IMG/VR virus record: IMGVR_UViG_3300008450_000282
Span: 1 to 30,754 of that record
Length of the DNA stretch: 30,754 bases
Reading direction: 5' to 3' (one strand)
Origin: a virus
The notes below the pieces were generated by a model. It made no database searches. It worked only from the letters and a program-made list of their open reading frames with translations, and was not told the origin of the DNA. The translations under genes and the position numbers were made by a program. Below are positions 21,557 to 29,466 of this stretch, piece after piece (the stretch's first letter is position 1; each line of letters opens with the position of its first letter).

Positions 21557-24500
21557 TAAGCGAGCAATCCTCCAGGGCGCTTCTGTTTGATCAGTTCAGC
21601 TTGAACTGCGGCAGACAAAGCAGAGCCGAGCTGGCTGGCCTTTCCGGTGTCACCCTGAACCTGGCTGCCGCTGGCGTCAACATTAACCACCACGCTAGTG
21701 CCACCGCCGCCGGAGATGCCAAGTTTACCGTCACGGCCACGCTTCAGCGGCATGATGGCTTCTGGACCGGCCTCACCCATCAAACCGAAACGCCCACTGC
21801 CTCCTTCTGCGTACTTGAACAGCGTCGGCTTGTTGACGATGCCGCCCATGGCGAAGGGTTGGATGCCGTTTTGGGCGTAGACGTTGCCGTTGGCGTTCAA
21901 CGCTGGCATAGAAAAAGCTGCTGGGTTGAAAGCTGCCTGCCCACCACTGAAAACACCGCTTAAATTTGGAGCGCCACTTTTACCAAACGGGCTTGTGTTA
22001 ATACCAAGCGCTTTCATGATAGTTCCATAAATAATCATTGTTAGTTGTTGAGCAATAATTTGCTGTGCCATTTGAAGGAAACCCTCAGCGATTGATTTCA
22101 TCATTCCAGCAAGCGCCTCGCGAGCGGATGTTGCGCCAGAAATTGTCTGCGTGAATGCAGTCGAGAAAGATTGACCAATCGTATTTGCGTTTGTTGCTAC
22201 TTGATTTTCAATTGCAAGGAGCTCCGTTAGGTTATTTTTCATATCTACATAAGTTTTCGCCGCTGGGCTCAGTCCGTTTTGTGGTTCATAAACTTGCGGG
22301 CCAGCAAATGCGCCACCGGCTGCACCAAAGTCAAACAAAGAAAGACCAGCCGCGCGACCAGCTTGTTGCATTTCCTTCGTAAGGCCCATGCTTTCAATGA
22401 TTCGTTTTTGCAGTGCCAGTTCTGCCGTCATATTTTGCTCTGCTTCTAATTGTAATTGTTTGTATTCAAGTTGATTCTGACTGAATTGCTCAGCCAACCG
22501 TGAAACGTCCAGCCCCTTTTGCCGTCCTTGTGCAATTAAATCGCTCAGTTTTTCATTGTGCTCGTTAATTGCAGTTTGCTTAATATCAATCTGCAATTGG
22601 CGCTCTTTCAGCTGAAGAGCTTCAAGCTCTGTGCTGCTGGCGCCAGCGGCAATCATCGCCCTCCTGTCTCGCTCAATAGTTGTCAGCTCCTCTACTAGCA
22701 GATTTTTTAAGCTCATATCTCGAATTCTGGAAAGAGTTGTAAAAGCCTCTTCGTACTGTTTTTGCTGTTGCTTTGCGAGTTTTTCGGCTTCTTTGCGAGA
22801 ATCACCGCCAGCGTCTGTTGAAATACCAGGGAGCCCTGGCCTTTCTGGTGCCTCACCCGTGATCCCACGAGCGCTCATATCGGCTGCAAGCAAAGATTGA
22901 AGGCGTCCAAATTGCTGAGCGCGTCTTGCTTGCATTCGCACAAGGTCTGCAGTGAACTGCTCGGTAAGACCCATGCCAGGTTTCTCGCTAATTCTTTGTT
23001 GAAGTTCTTTGATTCTGTTTTCAGTGGCGTCTAGATTTCGCTGTGCTTCATTGATTTCGCCTTGCCGGCCACGACCCAAGAATTCATTTAATTTGCGAAT
23101 ACCAGAATCAATTGCAGTAACAATTTGCGCAAAAACAGTTTGAAATTCAGCGCCAATTGGACGCAGAAGCGTGCCTACGCTTTCGCTGAGATTCGACAAT
23201 GATGTCTTAAGTCGATCGCCTGCAGCTTCTGGACCGCTGGCAATCTGCTTAGCGGACTCTCCGTATTCTTCAAATAATTTTTCTGCAAATTTTTGAAAGT
23301 CAAGCAAAGATACTTGTCCCTGCTCAAGCGCTTTATCGAGCTGCTGCGGCGTTTTGCCGATTGATTCGGCAAACAAAGAAAACGCACCAGGCAATCTTTC
23401 GCCAATTTGTCCGCGCAATTCTTCGGCGGAAACTTTGCCTTTGCTGAATACCTGTGCAGTTGCGGTAACAGCCGCATTCAAGTTTTCAACCGACCCCCCA
23501 GTGCCTCTAATACCAGCGGCAATTCCACGGAAAGCTACTTCGGCATCTTTGACACTGCCACCGGCGCCAATTACTGACGCCGTTAACTGAGTAAATGATT
23601 TAGTGATTACGTCCTGAGGAATCGCAAGCTCTTGGCTGTATTGACGGATAATTCCAAGCGCTTGATTATATTCCGAACTGCTTTGCGTTACATTGCGCAA
23701 CGCAATTCTTAATTTTTCAAGTTGAGCGGCATAATCGGCTGCAGCTCCAAGTTGTTGCCTAAATGCGCCAACTTGAGCGCCGATTGCAGAACCAGCGAAA
23801 GCGCCCCCTACGGTCCCAAGCCCTGGCACCATTGATCCAACAGCAGCGCCAGCGAGGCCACCCAGGAAACCTTCAGGGCCGCCAAAAATACCACCAGAAA
23901 CAACAGCACCAGCAGCTTGCACTGCTTGACCGGCTGTGATTCCGCGACGGCGGCGACGATCCCTTGCCTCTAATTGACGATCAAATGCAGCGAGCTCATC
24001 CTTAAAGCCTTTTTCCCTGACTTGGCCTTCGAGCTCAAGGCCATCAAGCATCTTGTCAATTTGAATCTGATCGTATTTCGATTGAAGCTCCACACGACGA
24101 ATGCGCGCATCTTCGTAGATGCGATTAACGTCATCCATCGCACGCTCAATTGATTCCTGAGCGCGACGACCAGCCTCGGGAAACGGCTGCGGCCCAATCG
24201 GTGTGGGATACGCAGCTTCTTCAACACGAATCCGACCGGGCGTTCTTGCGCCACCGGCAATCATCGCGCCCGTTACGGGATCTCTGTATCCACCAACGCC
24301 TGGAGCCATCGGCCCCTGTGTTCTGTAATACTCTTGAATTCCGGCAATCTTGTCGGCACGACGCTCAACTCCAGCTTGTGCAATATCAAGTTGGCGGAAA
24401 GCCTCTGCAGTACCAGTAAGTTCAGCGCGCAGTTCACGCTGAATACCTGCCATCCGATTTGAAACCTCAACATATTGAGCGCTTCCACGTTCAACATTTA

Positions 24501-25320
24501 CTAGTTCTACGGCAAGCTCAGAAAGCTGCTGTTCAAGGGCGGCAGTGGTATTTGGAAGTCCCGGGAGCCTTGAAGGATCTGCATAGCCACCTTGAAAAAT
24601 AGGACTTTGGAATGCCTGAAAACCGGCGATAACCTCAGCCCGACCAGTTCTGCCTGCCTGAGTGATAGAGAGCAGTCGGATGCGTTCTAAGGTCTCAAGA
24701 TATTTTTCAGAATCAAAACGCAATCCAGTCAGACCACGACGAAGGGTTGCAATCTGCCCTCCAAGCACTTCTGGTGTGGCGCCAAAGCCAGCGCTCAAAG
24801 CGCGATTAAACTGCGCAGCTTCATTATTCAAATTGCCCAGCTTTGTCTTGGCATTATCAATATCCTTTCCAAGCTGAGCAAAAGCAGACGAGCCTGGGCG
24901 GGCCTGCCTTTGCAGTTCAGTAAGCGCCCGAATTTGCTGTTGTAGTGCTTGAGCATTGCGCTCAGAAGCGCTTGTTGCTCGAGTTATTGACTCTCTTTGT
25001 TGGTCAATTGCTGCACTACTACCGCGAAGCTCAGTTTCAAGTGCGGCAATACTGCTAGTTAATTTGTTGTACGTAGAGGAGCCAATTTCTGCCTGGCCGC
25101 GCAATCCCTTGAACGCTTCTAACTGCCCTTTGATTAACTGCTCAGTTCGACTGCTTGCGTCACCAAACTCAATAATACTGCGACGTGCCTTTTCAATTGT
25201 CGCGTTAGAAGGACCAATGGACTTTTCAAGCTCGCGAAACGAACTCTTCAGCTTGTCCAAGCCTTCAAGGCCCTGGATGCCAAGCTTTACGAGAATTTCG
25301 CTGACTTGCTTGCTAGCCAT
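21556..25320 (-). CDS. H: Tape measure protein (lambda H-like)
   Basis: 1254 residues. The N-terminal 330 residues are helical, coiled-coil prone. A basic stretch (RDRRRRRG, about 453-460) leads into a Gly/Ala-rich hydrophobic segment (460-520) that may insert in the host membrane. Residues about 535-720 form the classic tape-measure core (VTKSFTQLTASVIGAGGSVK; SAEELRGQIGERLPGAFSLF). The C-terminus has FGLMGEAGPEAIMPLKRG, the gpH-type terminal motif. At about 1.5 angstrom per residue, a rule from other siphophages, it implies a tail near 190 nm. The start overlaps the T frame by eight bases. Confidence 0.93.
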   Translation of the reverse strand: MASKQVSEILVKLGIQGLEGLDKLKSSFRELEKSIGPSNATIEKARRSIIEFGDASSRTEQLIKGQLEAFKGLRGQAEIGSSTYNKLTSSIAALETELRGSSAAIDQQRESITRATSASERNAQALQQQIRALTELQRQARPGSSAFAQLGKDIDNAKTKLGNLNNEAAQFNRALSAGFGATPEVLGGQIATLRRGLTGLRFDSEKYLETLERIRLLSITQAGRTGRAEVIAGFQAFQSPIFQGGYADPSRLPGLPNTTAALEQQLSELAVELVNVERGSAQYVEVSNRMAGIQRELRAELTGTAEAFRQLDIAQAGVERRADKIAGIQEYYRTQGPMAPGVGGYRDPVTGAMIAGGARTPGRIRVEEAAYPTPIGPQPFPEAGRRAQESIERAMDDVNRIYEDARIRRVELQSKYDQIQIDKMLDGLELEGQVREKGFKDELAAFDRQLEARDRRRRRGITAGQAVQAAGAVVSGGIFGGPEGFLGGLAGAAVGSMVPGLGTVGGAFAGSAIGAQVGAFRQQLGAAADYAAQLEKLRIALRNVTQSSSEYNQALGIIRQYSQELAIPQDVITKSFTQLTASVIGAGGSVKDAEVAFRGIAAGIRGTGGSVENLNAAVTATAQVFSKGKVSAEELRGQIGERLPGAFSLFAESIGKTPQQLDKALEQGQVSLLDFQKFAEKLFEEYGESAKQIASGPEAAGDRLKTSLSNLSESVGTLLRPIGAEFQTVFAQIVTAIDSGIRKLNEFLGRGRQGEINEAQRNLDATENRIKELQQRISEKPGMGLTEQFTADLVRMQARRAQQFGRLQSLLAADMSARGITGEAPERPGLPGISTDAGGDSRKEAEKLAKQQQKQYEEAFTTLSRIRDMSLKNLLVEELTTIERDRRAMIAAGASSTELEALQLKERQLQIDIKQTAINEHNEKLSDLIAQGRQKGLDVSRLAEQFSQNQLEYKQLQLEAEQNMTAELALQKRIIESMGLTKEMQQAGRAAGLSLFDFGAAGGAFAGPQVYEPQNGLSPAAKTYVDMKNNLTELLAIENQVATNANTIGQSFSTAFTQTISGATSAREALAGMMKSIAEGFLQMAQQIIAQQLTMIIYGTIMKALGINTSPFGKSGAPNLSGVFSGGQAAFNPAAFSMPALNANGNVYAQNGIQPFAMGGIVNKPTLFKYAEGGSGRFGLMGEAGPEAIMPLKRGRDGKLGISGGGGTSVVVNVDASGSQVQGDTGKASQLGSALSAAVQAELIKQKRPGGLLA

Positions 25321-25660
25321 CCGAGCCCTTAGCCAATTCGCTCAACGCTGCAGCCTCCATTATCTGAAGACCTTCAAGCATCTCGCGGCGATTCTCCACA
25401 TTGTAGAGGTCAAACAACCCGCCAGCACACAGCATTACGTCGTACCGCAACCCCATATACCCAGCCATCGTTGTCGTCCACTGCGTTTGCATCCGCAGGA
25501 ACATCATCACGATGTCCCAGTTCTCATCCCACACCTCAAAATCAGCCGACTCCTCCTTCGGCTGCTCGGGGAGGACAATGCCGAATGCAGCAGCGTCCTC
25601 ACCCGATTTATCTTCTACCCTTTTGCCGCCGCCTGCCCAATAGACGGCAGCATCTCTCAG
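25313..25660 (-). CDS. GT: T extension of tail assembly chaperone GT (read by -1 frameshift)
   Basis: Open in the -1 frame from the slippery site to the stop at 25313, giving 115 residues after slip: LRDAAVYWAGGGKRV, a Lys/Asp/Glu linker, then FEVWDENWDIVMMFLRMQTQ and GLQIMEAAALSEL, the pattern of DUF1799-type proteins that occupy the T position in many siphophages. A GTG at 25534 could start a 73-residue product, but the conserved domain begins upstream of it, favouring synthesis as G-T fusion (223 residues in total). In lambda GT binds the tape measure while G coats it and recruits tube protein. Confidence 0.85.
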   Translation of the reverse strand: MRDAAVYWAGGGKRVEDKSGEDAAAFGIVLPEQPKEESADFEVWDENWDIVMMFLRMQTQWTTTMAGYMGLRYDVMLCAGGLFDLYNVENRREMLEGLQIMEAAALSELAKGSDG

Positions 25661-25666
25661 TTTCCC
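25624..25666 (-). promoter_or_regulatory. Programmed -1 frameshift signal of tail chaperone G/GT
   Basis: The G frame ends CAG-GGA-AAC-TGA. The heptamer GGGAAAC (25666-25660) is a canonical -1 slippery site. Seven bases later TGCTGCCG (25652-25645) pairs with CGGCGGCA (25631-25624) with one G-U pair and a 13-base loop. Site, spacing and stem all suit frameshifting into the T frame. Confidence 0.88.
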
Positions 25667-25983
25667 TGGCGGCCGCCTTCAAAGGTTTCGGTGTAAGCCT
25701 TCAGGACACCACGAATCCAGTAGGGGTCATCGCTGAACTCACGCATCGCCTCGATCGAGAACGGCACCTCCTTGCCCTCCTCATCAAGGATGCCGTCCCA
25801 GCCGACCATGATTACCTTCAAGAGATCAAGCTCGCCTTTCTCGCCAAGCTTCCGAAATTCCTTCCGACCGACCCGCTTGAACTTGGCGTCAAAGGTAGCC
25901 GTATCGAAGGTGCCGCCATCAGCAGGCTCTTCGATCGATACAGGCCAAGTGAAAATCTTGACTTTTTTACGGACAAATGCCAT
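25657..25983 (-). CDS. G: Tail assembly chaperone G
   Basis: ATG 25983 (MAFVRKKVKIFTWPVSIEE) is preferred over the extension to 26016, which runs toward the terminator. 108 residues: N-terminal beta strands (FTWPVSIEEPADGGTFDTAT) then a helical part with DDPYWIRGVLKAYTETFEGG, the usual shape of lambda G-type chaperones located between tube protein and tape measure. Translation normally stops at TGA 25659; a fraction shifts to give GT. Confidence 0.85.
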   Translation of the reverse strand: MAFVRKKVKIFTWPVSIEEPADGGTFDTATFDAKFKRVGRKEFRKLGEKGELDLLKVIMVGWDGILDEEGKEVPFSIEAMREFSDDPYWIRGVLKAYTETFEGGRQGN

Positions 25984-26021
25984 GCGTAATGCACGCGATA
26001 CTCCAACAGCATACACCCGAT

Positions 26022-26045
26022 AAAAAAGGGCCGCATTAGCGGCCC
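26022..26045 (-). terminator. Intrinsic terminator after the tail tube gene
   Basis: On the minus strand GGGCCGC, loop TAAT, GCGGCCC is followed directly by six T. The 7-bp GC stem is perfect. It lies 23 bases after the tube-protein stop and before the G chaperone gene, so it should lower expression of G/GT and the tape measure relative to the tube protein, unless late transcription is antiterminated. Confidence 0.85.
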
Positions 26046-26067
26046 CCTCATCCGTCTATCCAACCAA

Positions 26068-27003
26068 TCAAGTGTAGACCAGGCTGAACTCATCGTTACC
26101 TGAAGTGCTGGGCACACAGGTGTAGGGAATGTTCAGCATGTGGATGCCATCTTGATCGCTATAGCTCACATCGCCGATGTCGACTCGGGTAGAGACGAAA
26201 TCGATGATGTTGCCAGCAGTCTGACCATGCTGGAACAGCAGGTTGCCCAGTGTTCCATCGGTCAAGGCAGCAGTGAAGTAGTTCTTGGTTGCCATGGTCA
26301 CAGCTTCCAAGGTCACACTGCCAGTGCTGGCACGATCAGTCAGCAGTACCTGCTTGGTGCAACCAACCAGCTCGCGATAAACAAGCGTGTTGCCCACATC
26401 AAAGGATACGGACTGCAGGCAGCCGGCATAGGACAGCAGCTCGAAGCCAGTGGTGTTGCCGTTTTTGAAGACGACAGGAGTGGCTTGATCGCCGTACGTG
26501 ACCGAAGGCAGAGCCGTATCGGTAGGCGTGTTATAGATGCCAGTGAAGGTGAAATCGATTGTCGGGATTTCGCCAACAGCGCCGTTGATGGTGAACGTAC
26601 CGCGAGCGCCAGTCACCTTATGCAGAACACCATCAATGTTGTAATAGATGGTGCAGCTACCGAAGCTTGCGCTAACAGGTGCGTAAGTGACGCTGGTGCT
26701 AGCAACAATGGTTTCGCTCATGCCGCAAGCAAGCAGGGCTTTGCCATAGCGGGGAGCGGTCCCAGCAGTGCCGGAACCAGCAAGCTCAACGCTGAATGTG
26801 CATTCAACGCGAGTATTGGCAAGCAGTTGCTCAGAGGCGCCCAAATAAGGACGCACCAAGTCACGACTTACAACATCACTCTGCAGAGGAGTGATGTTCA
26901 GATCGCGAACCAGAACGGCGTCGACGCCGGTCGGAGTCGGATCCGTCCCGTACGTCGCTTCCGTCTCCAGCAGAATCAGACGTTTCCGAGTTAGAAGGGG
27001 CAT
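26068..27003 (-). CDS. Major tail tube protein
   Basis: 311 residues, start supported by AGAGG nine bases upstream. The sequence is beta-rich, Gly/Thr/Ser-heavy and Cys-containing, with a start LILLETEATYGTDPTPTG that is typical of siphophage tube proteins of this size class, and a repeated strand pattern (GTFTINGAVGEIPTIDFTFT). Placed directly before a strong terminator and the G/GT chaperones, the position of lambda gpV. It should polymerise as hexamer rings around the tape measure. Confidence 0.8.
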   Translation of the reverse strand: MPLLTRKRLILLETEATYGTDPTPTGVDAVLVRDLNITPLQSDVVSRDLVRPYLGASEQLLANTRVECTFSVELAGSGTAGTAPRYGKALLACGMSETIVASTSVTYAPVSASFGSCTIYYNIDGVLHKVTGARGTFTINGAVGEIPTIDFTFTGIYNTPTDTALPSVTYGDQATPVVFKNGNTTGFELLSYAGCLQSVSFDVGNTLVYRELVGCTKQVLLTDRASTGSVTLEAVTMATKNYFTAALTDGTLGNLLFQHGQTAGNIIDFVSTRVDIGDVSYSDQDGIHMLNIPYTCVPSTSGNDEFSLVYT

Positions 27004-27115
27004 TGGAAATTACCTCTTGTGGAACAGGTGGCAGCGTCCGCTTAACGAGAGTGCGGATGCCTGTCTCTGGGTCAAGGATGTACGAGCCACCTTGCCCTTG
27101 AAACTCATCAATCAC
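26876..27115 (-). CDS. Small hypothetical protein upstream of tail tube gene (79 aa)
   Basis: Begins MIDEFQGQGGSYILDPETGI, a start that resembles small phage proteins with a GGSY-x-x-D-x-x-T-G motif found near tube genes. The first 37 residues lie in otherwise empty sequence; the last 40 (Ser/Asp/Arg-rich, low complexity) overlap the tube gene in another frame and look like read-through of it. The gene is probably real; its C-terminal part may be functionally unimportant. Confidence 0.5.
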   Translation of the reverse strand: MIDEFQGQGGSYILDPETGIRTLVKRTLPPVPQEVISNAPSNSETSDSAGDGSDVRDGSDSDRRRRRSGSRSEHHSSAE

Positions 27116-27140
27116 TGTAAATCGGGTGGCTTATCAGACT

Positions 27141-27566
27141 CTACGTCGCCAAACTCGCAACAGTTGTGCGATATTGAACGATATAATCATTGAAAATTAC
27201 TCCTGCAGGCTGGTCAGAGTCGAACATATTGAAACTAACTTCATCCGGCTGCACATCAATTGCATAGCCGCCCAAGGTCAAATCAGCGACCATTCGAGCG
27301 TGCATGTTTTCAATGATCGGATCCGCGATTTCATCTGGTGTGTCACCGCGAACAATCACGCTTACGCGCACGCGCATTCGCCAATCAAGCGTTGGCAAAC
27401 TTGTGTTTTGTACCGGCGTGTCACTGATTGCTTCAATAACAATTGCAGGTGATTCAGCACGCTGCACCGCTGTTACGCGACTGCGATAGACCCTGCCTCC
27501 AACGCCAGACGTAAGAGTTAAATTTTCTTTGATTGCACGCAGAATGCGCTCACGTTTGGTTGTCAT
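27141..27566 (-). CDS. Probable tail terminator / head-tail completion protein (141 aa)
   Basis: ATG 27566 follows GAGG and is preferred over the extension to 27593. The protein begins with helix MTTKRERILRAIKENLTL and then beta strands: PAIVIEAISD, LDWRMRVRVSVIVRG, and a C-terminal VIFNDYIVQYRTTV. This helix-then-strand layout with a W-x-x-R-V-x-V strand is seen in tail terminator proteins such as lambda gpU and DUF3168 types, and the position between joining proteins and tube protein agrees. Assignment is by pattern. Confidence 0.6.
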   Translation of the reverse strand: MTTKRERILRAIKENLTLTSGVGGRVYRSRVTAVQRAESPAIVIEAISDTPVQNTSLPTLDWRMRVRVSVIVRGDTPDEIADPIIENMHARMVADLTLGGYAIDVQPDEVSFNMFDSDQPAGVIFNDYIVQYRTTVASLAT

Positions 27567-27729
27567 TGAATCCTCGCTTTGGAAGTGGACCAAACGCGCC
27601 AGGATCGACCTGCTTGGTCACAATGGATTTCGCTCGATAATAGATATAACTATCTGTCTTCCCAGCCTCTTCCAGCGCTTGCATGACCTTGACCCAATTC
27701 TTGAAAGTGTCGCGGTCCATGCTTGTCAT
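27550..27729 (-). CDS. Small head-tail region protein (59 aa)
   Basis: A short frame from ATG 27729, overlapping the previous stop (ATGA), reads MTSMDRDTFKNWVKVMQALE and ends FGPLPKRGFNDNQT at TGA 27550, overlapping the next gene start by 17 bases. An in-frame ATG at 27720 is an alternative. Charged and helical, then a short Pro/Gly tail. Unknown function, probably a head-tail joining accessory. Confidence 0.65.
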   Translation of the reverse strand: MTSMDRDTFKNWVKVMQALEEAGKTDSYIYYRAKSIVTKQVDPGAFGPLPKRGFNDNQT

Positions 27730-28337
27730 GCCTTAACTTCTATGGCGCTTATTCGGCCGCGTTGGAAGCTGATGGAAGTCGTATCGCTGTGGTTAGTCAC
27801 AAACAGCGCAACCTCATCCCCATTGGCAAGTTCAATCATCCAAAAGCAAAGAAGTTTCGTAATTTGCGAACCAGACCCCGTAAATGCGCGACACTCAGAC
27901 TGTGGAATTATTGTGCCATTTTTGGCCAAGCTAATCCCAAGCGTGTGGTTGTTCCCAGCCGTGGCATCCATGCTCGCCATCACTTGGAACAATTTGGTTG
28001 CTCCACTATTGTTCTTCAACCCAAAAGTATTTGAAGTACCAAGAATTACTTGATAATTACTGGCCGAATCTAATGTTGCTGTCAATCCCGTACTTTGATA
28101 TGTTCCAGCAGTGGCGATTGCAATCGTTCCACTGGTCATCTTGCTTGCCTGACCGCGAGCAAGCACGCCTTCGATGTAATACGGCAAAGCTGACCATGCG
28201 CTCACGCCATTGCCAACTTTGTATTTGCGCGTATCGGTTTCGAGGCCAACCTCGCCTTCAAGCAAGATTGGATTCTCTGCCGTCCATAACGCTGCACTGC
28301 CATTGCGCAGCTTGAATCGGGTAACCGTGTCAGTCAT
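27726..28337 (-). CDS. Virion protein with Mtd-N-like and TNF/C1q-like domains (203 aa)
   Basis: Residues 1-55 (FKLRNGSAALWTAENPILLE, GLETDTRKYKVGNGVSAW) closely match the small N-terminal domain of Mtd/hyaluronidase-type phage fibres: L-R-x-G, W-x-x-x-N-P, G-E-x-G-x-E-T-D-T and K-x-G-x-G. The C-terminal 135 residues look like a TNF/C1q-like jelly roll (GISLAKNGTIIPQ; SISFQRGRISAIEV). Such proteins are usually trimeric adhesins. This one is encoded in the head-tail joining region, so it may be a neck fibre or head-surface fibre. Confidence 0.7.
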   Translation of the reverse strand: MTDTVTRFKLRNGSAALWTAENPILLEGEVGLETDTRKYKVGNGVSAWSALPYYIEGVLARGQASKMTSGTIAIATAGTYQSTGLTATLDSASNYQVILGTSNTFGLKNNSGATKLFQVMASMDATAGNNHTLGISLAKNGTIIPQSECRAFTGSGSQITKLLCFWMIELANGDEVALFVTNHSDTTSISFQRGRISAIEVKA

Positions 28338-28750
28338 GGCGTTCCGCCGTCGAGAACATTACTGTCGACATAAACGGTCCCAGGACCGCCTCCATCAAGG
28401 ATAACTGTGCTATCTGTGTCGACTCCATCGCCATCGAGTACCACAGGTGATACTGCAGCCAATGCTGGCGTCGCACTCCGTTGCAGCATCAAATCGCAAA
28501 ATTTTCCGTCATCAAGCAGTTCAACATTGCGTACCGTATAAGGCAGTCCATCGACGTTTACGCCAGCACCATATTGCAAATCGCCAAACAAACTTGCTAG
28601 GCAGGTGACCTTGTAGTCAGTGGTCAACACCACGCCATCAGCAATCATCTCGCTCGGCATATCCAGAATGCCCAAGCCGCTCGCAGATCCAGCCGAGATC
28701 GGAACCCCGAAATCAGCCTGAAACACAGTTAGGTCTTCGGTGAATGCCAT
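28334..28750 (-). CDS. Head-tail joining protein (lambda FII-like) with C-terminal extension
   Basis: ATG 28750 gives MAFTEDLTVFQADFGVPISA; the extension to 28795 would run through a terminator hairpin and is rejected. The core (ADFGVPI, GLGILDMPSEMIADGVVLTT, GLPYTVRNVELLDDGKFCDL) matches phage attachment proteins of the gpFII family that seal the portal complex and join the tail. After residue about 100 a Gly/Asp/Val-rich tail has three V/I-L-D-G turns (VVLDGDG, VILDGGG, NVLDGGT), not part of the normal family. The stop overlaps the next start (ATGA). Confidence 0.75.
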   Translation of the reverse strand: MAFTEDLTVFQADFGVPISAGSASGLGILDMPSEMIADGVVLTTDYKVTCLASLFGDLQYGAGVNVDGLPYTVRNVELLDDGKFCDLMLQRSATPALAAVSPVVLDGDGVDTDSTVILDGGGPGTVYVDSNVLDGGTP

Positions 28751-28761
28751 ACAAACAGCAT

Positions 28762-28793
28762 AAAGCCCCAGGTCGCCGAAGCAACCCAGGGCC
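28762..28793 (-). terminator. Intrinsic terminator with UUCG loop before the joining genes
   Basis: On the minus strand GCCCTGGGTTGC pairs with GCGACCTGGGGC across a TTCG loop (28777-28780), giving about 12 pairs with three G-U wobbles, followed by TTTATG. It lies after the capsid, post-capsid and decoration-like genes and before the FII-like gene, so it separates high-copy head proteins from low-copy joining proteins. Confidence 0.7.
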
Positions 28794-28808
28794 AATGTTG
28801 TACCGCTA

Positions 28809-29219
28809 TCAGCCGTACTTCTTCACGCCAACGCCATTGATGGAGTAGGTGTGGGTCGAGGTAGAGGTGGTCGACACAGCCTTGATCCAACGCTTAGCAG
28901 CGCCCTTAGGGAACACCAGGTACTGCTTAGAAGCAGAAGTGCTCACCTGAGTAAAGGCCACAGCCGAAGAAGCAACTTCAGAGCCACCGCGATAGAAAGC
29001 GGTGGTCACGTCGCTGTAGCTGCCACCAGAGGTGTCGCTCGACTGGATTTTCACATCCAGGGTCGAAGTGCCGCCAGCTTCGACATCAAGGATGATCACG
29101 AGGTCGCCCTCGTAATCATTCATGTCGACGGCAGTACCGTTGAGATCAGAGGTGCGCTGAGCGGTAGGAGCCAGAGCAAAGTGCTGGAGCTTTTCCAGAC
29201 CGGTAGAAAGGATGGCCAT
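28809..29219 (-). CDS. Probable head decoration / virion structural protein (136 aa)
   Basis: Begins MAILSTGLEKLQHFALAPTA and contains DMNDYEGDLVIILDVEAGG, LDVKIQSSDTSGGSYSDV and a final strand INGVGVKKYG. It is a Ser/Thr-rich beta-sandwich type protein that, from memory, is frequently found just after the capsid gene in marine and freshwater siphophages. High-copy location before a terminator fits a capsid decoration protein, but this is inferred from position and fold pattern. Confidence 0.65.
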   Translation of the reverse strand: MAILSTGLEKLQHFALAPTAQRTSDLNGTAVDMNDYEGDLVIILDVEAGGTSTLDVKIQSSDTSGGSYSDVTTAFYRGGSEVASSAVAFTQVSTSASKQYLVFPKGAAKRWIKAVSTTSTSTHTYSINGVGVKKYG

Positions 29220-29221
29220 GA

Positions 29222-29464
29222 TCAGTCCTTAGTAGGGAATTCAGAAGTCACAGTCTTAGCCTTCTTTGCCGGCTTGGCCGGTACAGGAGCAGGCTTAACC
29301 TCTTCCGTCACCTCAACAGGTGCGGGCTTCTCAACGGCCGCTGCAAGCACAGCTTTGCCGCTACCAACCAGAAAATTGCCGTCAGCCTCATTGACCTCGA
29401 CAAAGGAGCCAGCCGAAACTGGCTCCCCCGAGATCATGACTTGACGCAGGATCTCGATCCTCAT
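29222..29464 (-). CDS. Small post-capsid protein with Pro/Ala/Lys tail (80 aa)
   Basis: Residues 1-42 (MRIEILRQVMISGEPVSAGS, FLVGSGKAV) form a small SH3-like beta domain that often follows HK97-type capsid genes; the C-terminal 38 residues are a Pro/Ala/Val/Lys/Glu linker ending TSEFPTKD. It starts two bases after the capsid stop. The role is unknown; a capsid- or joining-associated protein is likely. Confidence 0.7.
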   Translation of the reverse strand: MRIEILRQVMISGEPVSAGSFVEVNEADGNFLVGSGKAVLAAAVEKPAPVEVTEEVKPAPVPAKPAKKAKTVTSEFPTKD

Positions 29465-29466
29465 GA

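Noticed and set aside
26140-26994. Plus-strand 284-aa frame opposite the tail tube gene
   Set aside because: Antisense to the tube protein, which has a good ribosome-binding site and correct context; no domain seen in the plus frame.
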